A DNA stretch of 64,000 bases, taken from the NCBI GenBank assembly GCA_947095585.1, contig OX352763.1, positions 62,343,016-62,407,015 of the forward strand, in the 5' to 3' direction. Made by a program: the position numbers and the translations under genes. This DNA comes from Nephrocerus scutellatus. Taxonomy: Eukaryota > Arthropoda > Insecta > Diptera > Pipunculidae. Below are positions 52,991-62,860 of the stretch, one piece after another (within the stretch, counting starts at the first letter, position 1; each line of letters starts with the position of its first letter). The notes beneath the pieces are model-generated. The model worked only from the letters and a program-made list of their open reading frames with translations. It ran no database searches and was not told the DNA's origin.

Positions 52991-53169
52991 CCGTCATCCC
53001 CTAAGTGGACGCGTAGAACTCGACCCAATGCCCACTGAGTGGAAGGCAATTGTTCATTTTTAATCAGGACGACGTTTCCTGGTCTTATGTTGGGCCTTGT
53101 GATCATCCATTTCGGGCGCTGCTGCAACCGTGTCAGAAAGTTTGATGCAGTTTTGAAAGGAGCTGCCAT
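52936..53169 (-). pseudogene. pol: Integrase C-terminal domain, duplicate copy B
   Basis: Residues RLQQRPKWMITRPNIRPGNV, VLIKNEQLPSTQWALGRVLR and VHLGDDGCARVVTLK are the C-terminal (DUF5641-like) domain of Pao/BEL integrase. It lies a few bases past the frame 53,133-53,936 in an overlapping frame, so a small frameshift separates it from the rest of integrase. It is repeated almost exactly at 51,528-51,761. Confidence 0.8.
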
Positions 53170-53936
53170 CTGTTCAGTAGACCCAGCTTGTCCTCATTAA
53201 TGTTTTCCTCTAGTAGTGCTGTGATTGCTCCTCTACCACCATGCATTGTTGCTGTGTGGGAGTGGTCTATGATTATTGATGTAACAGGATGCTTGTATGG
53301 AAGAAGAATCGGGTGCTTTGCTTCGTATATTAATTCGGATTTTTCCAGCCGTCCTCCTACCCTTATTATTCCATTTTTTATGAAGGGGTTCAGTGAAAGT
53401 AGGATGCTCTTTTTGCCAACACATTTGCCTTGGTTAAGCTGGTCCCATTCCTCAAGGAATTTCTGTTTTTGAACCATGATGATTATGGATCTTCTCACAT
53501 CAATGATTTCCGTAGCTGTTAGTAAGCCGTGATTTTTGCTGCTGACACCAGGTCTGCTGTTCCTTATAAAACGTTGACACCATGCTGTTACCTTTAAGAG
53601 GCGTTGGAAATTGGAAAACCTTGAAATGATGTCATCTTGATCAATGATCCGGGCGTTTATTGTAATGGTTTTCTCCTTGGCCCTGAGTTCAAGCGTCGTT
53701 TCTATAGTTTTGTCCGTCTGAGGCATTGTTCTGCCTTTGAGCCAGGCAGGGCCGAACCACCATAGGTTGTTTAGCCGTAGTTTTATAGCGGTCGTCCCTC
53801 TTGTAGCTATGTCCGCTGGATTATCATGTGTCTTTACGTGTTGCCAGCTCTTTGGGTCGATCAGTTTGTTGACTTCCGAAACGCGATTTGCTACGAATGC
53901 TTTCCAACGATGGTGCCCTCCTTTAATCCATGCCAA
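53133..53936 (-). pseudogene. pol: BEL RNase H end and integrase without catalytic core
   Basis: 267 open codons. WKAFVANRVSEVNKLIDPKS and HVKTHDNPADIATRGTTA are the RNase H end. The integrase zinc domain follows: GIIRVGGRLEKSELIYEAKH, PILLPYKHPVTSIIIDHSHT and MHGG. The next residues, ITALLEENINEDKLGLLNRW, jump straight to the integrase C-terminal region (RWQLLSKLHQTF). The whole DDE catalytic core and the second half of the zinc domain are missing, so the copy cannot integrate itself. Confidence 0.85.
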
Positions 53937-54067
53937 AACAATTTCGGAGTCTGTCTAGGCGTACTTTTCTACGTTGTCAATTCCAAGTGCTCGTTCGGTT
54001 TGTGATATCAAATTTGCCAGAAGTAGTGCACCACAGAGTTCCAGTCTCGAGATTGTTGTGTGATGTT

Positions 54068-55708
54068 TCAAGGGGCCACCTTAGATTTTGCTATTAATAG
54101 TGTTGTATGTATTGCACCAGTGGGTGAAATTATCCTTGCGTATATCACTGCTGCATATGCCTTATTAGATGCATCACAAAACCCGTGTAGCTGTAATGTC
54201 TGAGTTGTTGTGAAATTGAACCATCTTTGAATTTTTATTTTGTCTACGCCGTCAAGCCCCATCTTGAATTCTGTCCATTTCTCTGCTACGTTTTTACTTG
54301 CCGGATCGTCCCATTGTTCGTTTTCTTTCCAGAGTGTTTGCATTAAAAGTTTTCCGTTTATTATGATTGGGGCAAGAAAACCAAGTGGATCGTATATTGT
54401 TGCGATATCTGACAGAATGCTTCGTTTTGTTGTAGGTTTGTCTACTGAATTTATGTGGTATTGAAAGACGTCTGTTTTTGGTACCCAGTGAATGCCAAGT
54501 GTTTTAATTGATTCTTCAAAGTCCAATGATTCAACTTCGTTTTCTGAAATAGTTGTTATCAGCTCATGTCGATTGCTACTCCATTTTCTTAGATGCATCC
54601 CACCGGCTTGCAATAGATCTTGTAGTTCGCGTTGTACCTATTTTGCTTCTCGAAGTGAATCTGCTCCTGTCAATACATCATCTACATAAAAATCGTTAGC
54701 CAGTATTTTTGATGCTGTAGGGTACTTGGTTCTTTCATCGTTCGCCAAGTGATGCAGTACTCTAATTGCTAAGTAAGAAGCGCATGCTGTACCATAAGTT
54801 ACCGTTGCTAACTCATATTCATTGATTGGCACTTTAGGCGAGAACCTCCAAAAAATTCTTTGAAAGCGTTTGTCGTCATCGTGCATTCTGATCTGACGTT
54901 ACATTTTCTCGATGTCCGGTTTTAATACTACCCTGTGCTTTCTCCATCTTATCAAAATGTCGACAATGTCTTGCTGTATTTTTGGGCCAATGTTTAATAC
55001 GTCATTTAGACTGAGTCCGTTGCGACATTTGGCAGAGGCGTCAAAAACGACTCGTATATTGTCCTGTTGATTGTCGCGTTTGCACACTGCATGATGTGGA
55101 AGATAGCAGTTATCAAGTTCATTAGTAGGACTTGATCTCAAGCTCATATGGCCTAAATATATGTTTTCCGTTATGAAATGTTTGTATTCGGCTTCTAGTT
55201 TGGTATCGCGTGCAAATCTGGCATTCCAATGCCTTGAATCTAGCTAAAGCAGCACCCTTGTTTTCGCCGAGACTTGGTGCTCCTGACTTAAAAGGATGAC
55301 GAACTGTATATCTTCCTTCCTTGTCCCTTGTTGTATTCTCTTTGAAGAAATCGTCGTGCTCCTCCGTTACCTTTAGCTCGCTGTGGCTCTTAACATCTTC
55401 TATTTCCCAGAACTTTGTTAACTCTCGCTCGTAGTGGCGATGAGGCCGGTTATAATATGCTTGTTGCCTTTATTTTTCGTTGGAGATCCGGAAAGGATCC
55501 ATCCAAATTGTGTTTGTTGTGCGACTACAGATGACGTCTGTTCCTTGATAATTCCATTGAGAATTATTTCTCCGAATACATCAGCTCCTAATATGATGTC
55601 TATTTGTCCAGGTTTGTTGTATTCCGGATCTGCCAAGACTACCTTATTTACGAGTTCCAAGTTGTACCTCAGATCATATTCGGGTAGATATCTTGTCAAC
55701 GTTTTCAT
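54068..55708 (-). pseudogene. pol: BEL protease C-terminus and reverse transcriptase
   Basis: 55,708-55,418: IDIILGADVFGEIILNGIIK and TQFGWILSGSP, the protease end. RT then follows, mostly in the same frame: RVVFDASAKCRNGLSLNDVL and RKHRVVLKPDIEKM (55,147-54,899), RIFWRFSPKVPINEYELATV with NDFYVDDVLTGADSLREAK (54,886-54,638), IATIYDPLGFLAPIIINGKL and LQLHGFCDASNKAYAAVIYA (54,613-54,068). The catalytic YVDD is intact and the RNase H Asp (CDAS) present. In-frame stops at about 54,899 and 54,638 and a double frameshift between 55,418 and 55,150 break it. Confidence 0.85.
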
Positions 55709-55820
55709 TATTAACGCTTCTGAGTGTAGAGAATAGCGTGAATCGAATCTTGGAGTTAAGTGAAGAGTTGTATTGTGTTTGATCCTTCCGCGGCTTCACA
55801 TCCTCCCATTCCGATGACGG

Positions 55821-56980
55821 TTACGTTTGATGCTTCTTTTTTTGTTCGAATTCTTGGAACTTGGAACCTTGATCAATTAATGCTCTTAGCATTAATCCGT
55901 TGCCCAGGACACATGCCGTTGCTAGAAGAACCTCGTGCTTGTTTGTTCTTTTGACAGTTAGCGATTGGACCTTGTGCTGGATGTGGTTGGTAGTGGGTGC
56001 AACCTTTTCAGCAAAAAACTCGTGCAATAATGGATTGTGCTTTCCTTTGCACGTCTTGCATCTTGTTTTGCTAGGGCATTGCATTAGCTGGTGTTTTGTG
56101 CTTAAACAGTTTATGCAACTCTTCTTGGAGTTTAATTTTTGTACTTTTAGTTCAGGTGACATGTTTCTGAACTCCTGGCAATAATAGATGGGATGGATAC
56201 CATTGCATATTGAACAGTTGTTCTGTGCAACTGTATAACAATTTTTTACACTCTTCGGTCTAATGCTTGTTGTGTTCCCACGGTGTGGCTGACAATTGAC
56301 TACCATCGGCTGGCAAGTCTCTAGCCCCTGGAACCTCTTTTCTAGGATGTTTAGGAAGTCCTCCAAGTTCTGGATGTCCCTCGGATTGTTTAATGAGACT
56401 TCGTATTGCTTCTGAGATTCCTTGTCTAATTTTGTTTGTATTCAATGTGGGATTTCGATGATTCAGTATCAATCATAGTACAATCCTGAAGAGCATTGGT
56501 CAATTCCAGGATTCTAAAACATTGTCGTTTTATTTCCCAGTTTTGTGGTATCTCTTTAGGAAGATTGAAGTCTTCTGCAGAAAACCTTGTTTTTTTGCTG
56601 GTTGTCGCCATGGGTTTTGTGGCCTGTCGCTCTGCCTCATCAGGCTCTGCGTCAAGAGGTGCCTTTGATGTTGGCGCTTCTTTGGTGATATCAAGGTCTT
56701 TCATTTAAATCCGCCTTAATTCTTTCTACCTGAGAGCAAACCTGATCATAATAGTTCTTGGTAAAGTATAAATGATCGGCATTGTCGCCAAGTTCTGTTA
56801 TTTGTTGGTGCCTGTTTTGTATGTCATCATACAGGGATTCAATTTCTTTCAATCTCGCTGTAGTTAATACCTGGTTCTCCGGAGTACGACTCGCGCTTGT
56901 ACTTTTCGAATACCTTCTGTATGCAGTCCACTACTGCCTTCTGGTCCTGTACTGCATCGTCCATTTCCATTTTAGAGAAT
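55821..56980 (-). pseudogene. gag: BEL gag with zinc fingers, and protease start
   Basis: The start is taken at ATG 56,980 (MEMDDAVQDQKAVVDCIQKV). A frameshift near 56,880 moves to SLYDDIQNRHQQITELGDNA. 56,704-56,426 holds KPMATTSKKTRFSAEDFNLP. From 56,366 on: zinc-binding CSICNGIHPIYYCQEF, CINCLSTKHQLMQC and CKTCKGKHNPLLH, then LLATACVLGNGLMLRALIDQ with the protease DQGS triad at about 55,870. Gag assembles the particle; the Cys-His array is typical of Pao/BEL. At least three frame breaks. Confidence 0.8.
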
Positions 56981-57187
56981 TATTTTTATATGTTGCTTGT
57001 GGCTGGACACTTTTGATAATGTGCTACACGCTTTTATAGCCGTGCCGAACGCCTTGCTTGATTTGACACTGCTTTGATTGATTTGACACTGTTTAAGCCA
57101 TGCCAAACGCTTTGCTTGATTTGACTCTGTTTTAGCCGTGCCAAACGCTTTGCTTGATATTCTTCCTTGGAAGAATGGTTCCTTTTC

Positions 57188-57200
57188 GCTCGAAGGACCA
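57188..57200 (-). promoter_or_regulatory. Primer binding site complementary to tRNA-Tyr
   Basis: On the element's strand TGGTCCTTCGAGC follows the LTR after one base. It is the complement of GCTCGAAGGACCA, the 3' end expected of insect tRNA-Tyr with CCA (acceptor strand CCTTCGA). Assignment is from remembered tRNA sequence. Confidence 0.75.
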
Positions 57201-57201
57201 A

Positions 57202-57815
57202 TGTTGGAGTTGCCTTGAAATACTGACCCTTACCACTGGTGGGGGGAATCGGTATTCAAAGCAGCTTCGTGTTGTGATTTAAAATATTGACCCTTACCTT
57301 GGGTAGGGGGAATCAGTAGTTTATTCAAATACTGACTTTTTTGAAGTGTACAATTTTATTTCAATTCCTCTTATTTCTACTAAAATCTAAAACTAAATAT
57401 ACATTGAAGTCATATAATTCGTATATTACATTAGTGTGATTGGTGATAAGACGATACGCATATCATAAGTCTTATCTCTATGGTTTTTGTATTTTACATT
57501 TTGGTGATAAGACCATACGCATAACATAAATCAGGTATGGTATTTGCTTATCATTTATCTGGTTTGGTGTTTCTTCTATCCCAGAGGTTGATGAAGATAA
57601 GGCTGTGATGTGTTGTACTCCGCAAGGCAAATCTGAACTCGACAGATAACGAACGTATTACACCCGCATGCAGTGTAATGCGTTGTATGCTGATAACGTT
57701 GCGTGGGAAATGCTGGTGTACGCAACTTAAGTATGTGCAGCGTTGTATGCTGATAACGTCGCGTGCGAAATGATGATGTACGTGATACGTAATTTAGGCA
57801 TGTGCGGACTGCACA
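57202..57815 (-). repeat. 5' LTR of the BEL element
   Basis: 614 bp. On + it begins TGTTGGAGTTGCC and ends GACTGCACA; on the element's strand TGTGCAG...CCAACA. It contains a 60-bp internal direct repeat (GCGTTGTATGCTGATAACGT twice, at about 57,681 and 57,740) and a pair of GGTGATAAGACSATACGCAT blocks. Confidence 0.92.
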
Positions 57816-57820
57816 AAAGG

Positions 57821-58350
57821 GAAATTTGGCAAAAGTATTAAGGTTAAAATTTGTTTACTTTCCAAAAAAAAGAAAAGGTTTTACAACCACTGCTGTCTGT
57901 AATTTACTAACAATTGTGAAATAAATTGCTTAAGCTTAGCAAGCACTCCAAAACAAAAGAAAAGAAAGTTCCCATCAACTGCCAAGGTATTAAATTTAAG
58001 GTTCAATAAAAAAAAGTCATCTACTGGCTTAGGCTTCGCATATTTTCAGGCGTCCATCTTTTTATTTAAATCCGTTTCTTACGTGTATATGACTTCTGGC
58101 ATATAATGTTGAATTCTTATATTGTTTGTTATTGTTCTTATATTGTTGATTGATTATTGCTCTCCTATATATTTTCTGCACTTTTCACAAGGGGTATTTT
58201 TTGTAGTTTAATAATTCGTTTGCAGTAAAGACAATAAATTTCCGCCACTTATAGAAAATTGGCAATGAAACTTTCGCCCAGTGGCGTATCTGCACAATTT
58301 CACTTTTCTGCTAGATTTTTATGCGGACTAACTTATTGTTTTTTTAAATT
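57821..58350. other. AT-rich DNA between BEL element and family B cluster
   Basis: No coding or repeat signal beyond short A- and T-runs. Confidence 0.4.
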
Positions 58351-58690
58351 CTCTATCTCTATGGCTGGCTGGCTGGTCAGATCTTGTGATCAATTTTTAA
58401 TCCACTTCCCAAAGCCCGATTTTATTGAAATTTTGCAGACATGTATATTTCCGGTGACAATACTTTCTTTGAGAGTGATAGGGCCGCGGGGTCGTGGGCT
58501 CCCATACAATTTTTTACCCGGCATCAGATAATTTCATACCTGTGTGCGTTCTGTGTGCGTTGTGCGCTATGTGCTGTGGACAGCGCTGCTTGCTTTACGA
58601 TTGGGGTTGTTTTGTTGTTGGGTTGCAGTGCTACGTATGTATTTTTATATTTTAGCATTTATACTGGAATTCAGTATACTTTTGGTTATT
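58351..58690 (+). repeat. Family B start block and one unit
   Basis: AAATTCTCTATCTCTATGGC with the GGCTGGCTGGTCAGAT signature, then TCCACTTCCCAAAGCCCGAT and ACATGTATATTTCCGGTGAC. It includes GATTGGGGTTGTTTTGTTGT and ends AGTATACTTTTGGTT before the next terminus. Confidence 0.7.
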
Positions 58691-58776
58691 AGAGAATTTA
58701 CATGAAAAATTTTAATTTTAATGGGTTGTTTTTTTCATTGTTTTTTTTGCACTGCTTTTCTTTTTTAAATTCTCTA
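58691..58776. repeat. 86-bp element with AGAGAATTTA inverted ends
   Basis: Begins ATTAGAGAATTTACATG and ends TTTTAAATTCTCTATAT. The 10-bp ends AGAGAATTTA/TAAATTCTCT are inverted repeats. The left half recurs at 12.77 and 60.78 kb. Confidence 0.55.
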
Positions 58777-59635
58777 TATTAACTTCACTTGCCCGTGTGT
58801 TTGTGGGTTTGTGGATTTGTGTGTCATGGAATATTGCGATCAATTTTTGACCCACTTCCCAAAGTCCTATATTATTGAAATTTTGCACATGCATATCTCC
58901 GATGACAACACTTTCTATTAAAATTTGAGGACCCTCGGGCCACGGGGTCGGTGGGCTCCCCTACAAATATTTTACAAAATTTTACTCGATTTTCTTAAAA
59001 TTTTATACACTTGTGTATCTCTGATATACAACACTTTTTGTAAAAATTTTGGAGACCCCGGGCCGGGGTTCGTGGGGCCCCATAACTTTTTTTAAAGAAA
59101 TTATCCCGATTTTTTCAAATTTAATACACATGTGTATCTCCGATAGACAACACTTTTTGTAAAAAAATTTGGAGACCCCGGGCCCGGGTTCGTGGGGCCC
59201 CATTACTTTTTTTTTTAAAATTAACCCGATTTTCGTCAAATTTAATACACATGTGTATCTCCGATAGATAAAACTTTTTGTAAAAAATTTGGAGACCCCG
59301 GGCCCGGGTTCGTGAGGCCCCATAAACTTTTTTAAAAAATAACCCGATTTTCTTCAAATTTAATACACATTTGTCTCTCCGATAGACAAAACTTTTTGTA
59401 AAACATTTTGAGACCCTGGGTCCCGGGGTCGTGGGACCCCAAAATTTAAAAAAAAAATTAACCCGATTTTCATTAAATTTTATATGTATGTATCTCCGAT
59501 GAAAAACACTTTTTGTAAAAAAATTTGAAGGCCCCGGGCCCCAGGGTCATTGGGCCCCAAAATTTTTTTTAAAAAAATTAACCGGAACCCGAAATTAAAA
59601 TTTTATATACGTGTGTATCTCCGATTAGTGATGAG
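58777..59635 (+). repeat. Family B tandem array, seven units of about 119 bp
   Basis: After the start block TAACTTCACTTGCCCGTGTG, units with TGTGTATCTCCGATAGACAA start at about 59,014, 59,134, 59,254, 59,372, 59,490 and 59,613. Each carries GAGACCCCGGGCCCGGGTTC and AAACCCGATTTTCTTCAAAT-like sequence. The short open frames here are repeats of the unit, not genes. Confidence 0.88.
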
Positions 59636-59651
59636 CAAACGCAAGACCAAG

Positions 59652-59780
59652 CCCATTTCATCTCGGTCTTGGTCTTGGTCTTGGTCTTGCAAGTCGAGTC
59701 TTGGTCTTGGTCTTGCATTCGTGCCATTAGTCTTGGTCTTGCAGCCTGAGTCTTGGTCTTGGTCTTGCGGTCTTGCAGAA
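59652..59780. repeat. (TCTTGG)n array, left
   Basis: Runs of TCTTGGTCTTGGTCTTGG broken by GCAAGTCGAG, GCATTCGTGCCATTAG and GCAGCCTGAG. Preceded by GCAAACGCAAGACCAAG at 59,636. Confidence 0.9.
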
Positions 59781-60623
59781 TAAAGTATTTTTTGAATAAT
59801 AACTATATAAGTATCTATAAATGGTTGTATTTATGTACATATTTTTGTTCTAGCATAACGTCAAAGTCAAAAATAAGCATGGGGAAGAAAAGTGTTAACT
59901 GTTGAACTTGAATATCTGAAGACTTAAACAAGATATCAACGTATATTTTAACGTAGTTACAATGCGTAGTATTTATTCTACAAACAAAGACCAAAACGAA
60001 GTTTCTACTATAAGTATTAACAGAGCAATTTCCGTTAACATGGGTCAGGGTGCATCAAGTAAGCTTTTTCTTAAATCCCCCATAAATGATGTCAACATTG
60101 GCGATAGACCCTAACTGTAGAACGATTTTTTTCTTAGAATATACCCAAGAATCATTTCCCAAATTAATGTGCACGAATAAGGGACACCCTATATACATAT
60201 AGACACAAAACTATCATCATTTAAGCTTAGCGGTTAATTCGAAAAAAATTTGTTCAAGAAAGTCTAGACTTATTCTGTCAAAAGAACTCAGTCAATTTCA
60301 ACATTTCTATTTGCAACTGATGCCATGCAACTGACGTCTTTGTCGACGTCTTTTTTTATATGACGTATCTAGCATGAAAAAACCTATCACAAGAAAAACC
60401 CAAAAATATAAAATTATGAGGAAATAGCAATCTAAATCTATGTGTATATAGAACATCCATACATATGCCTGTAAATACTACAGCCAGCCACAACAGACTC
60501 GCTGAAGATCTTCTGTCTGGGTTTTTAAGTTTGGTAGTATTATATATGTACCTATTCGTATACAAATAAACATACGACATATGTAGGTTTTAAAAATAAA
60601 TATCAACAGAGAAATTACATAAC
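59781..60623. other. 843-bp spacer between two (TCTTGG)n arrays
   Basis: AT-rich with no coding signal. Together with the arrays it looks like one mobile unit bounded by GCAAGAC at both ends. Confidence 0.45.
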
Positions 60624-60780
60624 TTTAAATGCAAGAGTCTTGCAGTCTTGCAGTCTTGCATACATATTTTTGGTCTTGGTCTTGGTCTTGGTCTTGCACA
60701 CTCAGTGTTGGTCTTGGTCTTGGTCTTGCAATTGAATGATTGGTCTTGGTCTTGGTCTTGGTCTTGCATTTTTTGCAAGA
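60624..60780. repeat. (TCTTGG)n array, right
   Basis: Same orientation as the left array: TTGGTCTTGGTCTTGGTCTT blocks separated by CACACTCAGTG and CAATTGAATGA. It ends TTTTTTGCAAGACC just before the ATTAGAGAATTTAC terminus. Confidence 0.9.
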
Positions 60781-61528
60781 CCTATTAGAGAATTTACATG
60801 AAAAATTGTATTTTTATGGGTTGTTTTTATTAGAATTAATTAGTTGTATTAAGTTGTGGCCTTGCCACTTTTTGTAATACTTTGATTAAAATCACAAAAC
60901 AAAATTTTAAAATTGGGTCTTTACAAGTTTCTTAAACTCAAGTACGAATCAAACATCTCACTACGATGTTTTACTTTCGACTATTTCAAGTGCAAGCGGA
61001 GGAGTGGCGTAATATGTATGTGGGCATACGCAACAATCTCGTATTTATTTTGTGAGTGGTTGCGAGTAAACTGTCGCGTAAAAATAAAGTAAGAACGCAT
61101 GCATATTCGTCTTTAGAAAGTATATAACTTTTGCTTTTTACTACCCTAAAAGATTCCTTTGAAATATTTCAAGGTGTGACAAGGGCCCACTCCCTGAGTT
61201 AATACTCTAGCGTGAACCAGCCAGGCTACATACCAGTCAGTCTAGTCGGGCAATTTTGAGTTTAATTACAAATTTTAGTTATCTAATATGATACTCACAG
61301 AAAATAGTTAAAATATTGCACAGATTAGTTAAGGGTCATTGAATAAAAATATTGGCCAGGTTAGTTGGGTTAATTAACAAACACATTCTAATAAATAAAT
61401 ACATAAATAAATAAATAGATATATAAGGTCAGTAAAAAAAATTAATAAATAAAATAAATAAAAACTACAATTGTCACTAATACAAACATCCACATAAACT
61501 TGGCGATAACAACAGCAGTATGACAAAT

Positions 61529-61626
61529 TTAAGCAGCAAATAAGTCCTTTGCGTGAAACACGCCTACTCTTTCACCAGTGATGTTGCTAATCTCATAAAG
61601 CGAGTTGCCTATACACTTCAGTACCA
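61529..61626 (-). pseudogene. pol: Inverted copy of the gypsy integrase C-terminus
   Basis: On the minus strand the left arm reads KCIGNSLYEISNITGERVGV and FHAKDLFAA followed by a stop at 61,529. The right arm reads the equivalent sequence on +, less well preserved. The inverted partner is thus the better copy. Confidence 0.75.
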
Positions 61627-61796
61627 CGCCTTGAATTAAATTAGTTAGGAGCTAGTTTGGCATTATAGTTAAGCGCTTTATTAATAATAAACAGGCTTCA
61701 TTGAAGACGACCTCAATTCACCGTGCTTCACCTCCAAAGAGTATTCAGACCTCAAGAAGACTGTTGAGTAAGGTGTAGACGCCCTACCAGATCTCT

Positions 61797-62860
61797 GTGT
61801 GTCGGGACGGCTTTGTATACAAACGTAACGAAGTCCGCACAAGAGATCTCATACGAGAAGACCGTGCCTGGAAGCTCTGGGTGCCAAGTGACTTGCGGGG
61901 GAGTTTACTTTTCACAGCTCACCATATAGAAGAATCTGGACATGGTGGGATTCACAAGAAGCTACAAAAGTTAAGACAAAAATATTATTGGCCTAATATG
62001 ATAGGGGACGTGCAAATATTAATTAAAAATTGTGATATTTGTAAGATTACAAAAAGCCTGAACCATAAATAGACCACCAATGGGCAAGCAGACGGAAAAA
62101 GAACGACCATTCCAAAGACTCTACATAGACTTTCTATGACCAAACCCTCGGACGACGAACGGAAATACTCAAATTTCCATAGTACTTGACCATACTTCTA
62201 AGTACGTATTTTTTAAACCCTTAAGAAAGGCGACAGCAGAAGCAGTAGTTGATTACTTAGAGAAAGGCATTTTTCATATACTAGGTATACCTGAATTTGT
62301 ACACTCAGAGAATGGTAAGCAATTTATCTCAGAACTGTTTACCAGCTTTCTAAGGACATATGGCGTCAAGTATATTAGGTCAACCGATCTGTGTTGTCAA
62401 AGATTAGATCATACATAGGTAGCGATCAACGCCACTTGGATAGACATGTTAGCCATGCAGGTTTTTCAATTAATAGTGTAGCCCACGAAGCTACAAAAAT
62501 GGAGTCATACTATACAGTGTTTGGCTTTCACGTGGCACAGCATGGAAATGCGTATGACATACTACGAAAACTCACGACCGTGAAAGACGCAGACATACAA
62601 ATAATTAACACCAAAGACAAACAGTTGATGCGTAATAAAACGTTTGAACAATTGAAGAAATCGCATGAGAAAGTCGAAAAGGTGTACAATACCAGATGCC
62701 GCGACATAACATACAAAGTAGGACTGATGATATACCGACGAAATTTTAGACAAATAAAGCGCTTAACTATAATGCCAAACTAGTTTCTGAGATGTGGTAC
62801 TTAAGTGTATAGGCAACTCGCTTTATGAGAGTAGCAACATCACTGGTGAAAGATTAGGCG
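61797..62860 (+). pseudogene. pol: Ty3/gypsy integrase between the inverted arms
   Basis: 61,797-62,072 is the HHCC zinc domain: AWKLWVPSDLRGSLLFTAHH, GHGGIHKKLQKLRQKYYWPN and NCDICKIT. 62,080-62,390 is the broken core: RLYIDFL (first Asp) and PEFVHSENGKQFISE, in which the second catalytic Asp is replaced by Glu at 62,308. 62,391-62,783 is open and holds VLSKIRSYIGSDQRHLDRHV, SINSVAHEATKMESYYTVFG and DITYKVGLMIYRRNFRQIK. It then runs into the right arm. The type resembles 412/mdg1-like insect gypsy integrases. Confidence 0.8.

Larger units (their letters stand above)
50465..53321. repeat. 1.4-kb tandem duplication inside the BEL element
   Basis: 50,512-51,913 and 51,920-53,321 are the same sequence, offset 1,408 bp, with only about three differences seen. 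Copy B's outer end shows GCGTTGCTGA joined to GATCTCC. In copy A these are separated by 39 bp that start and end with CTGA, so B has also lost that 39 bp by slippage. Confidence 0.92.
48881..57820 (-). mobile_element. BEL/Pao retrovirus-like element with env, two LTRs and 5-bp TSD
   Basis: On the minus strand the order is 5' LTR, primer site, gag, protease, RT, RNase H, integrase, env, polypurine tract, 3' LTR. AAAGG flanks both ends (48,881-48,885 and 57,816-57,820), the 5-bp duplication usual for Pao/BEL. An envelope-like gene places it with the env-bearing BEL group (semotivirus-like). Defects: gag frameshift, several pol stops, loss of the integrase catalytic core, one stop in env, and a 1.4-kb internal tandem duplication. 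The two LTRs differ at roughly 20 positions plus a 37-bp indel. Confidence 0.93.

Noticed and set aside
59003..59357. Minus-strand open frames encoding a repetitive protein
   Set aside because: They are translations of the 119-bp family B units; frames shift from unit to unit and no conserved protein results.
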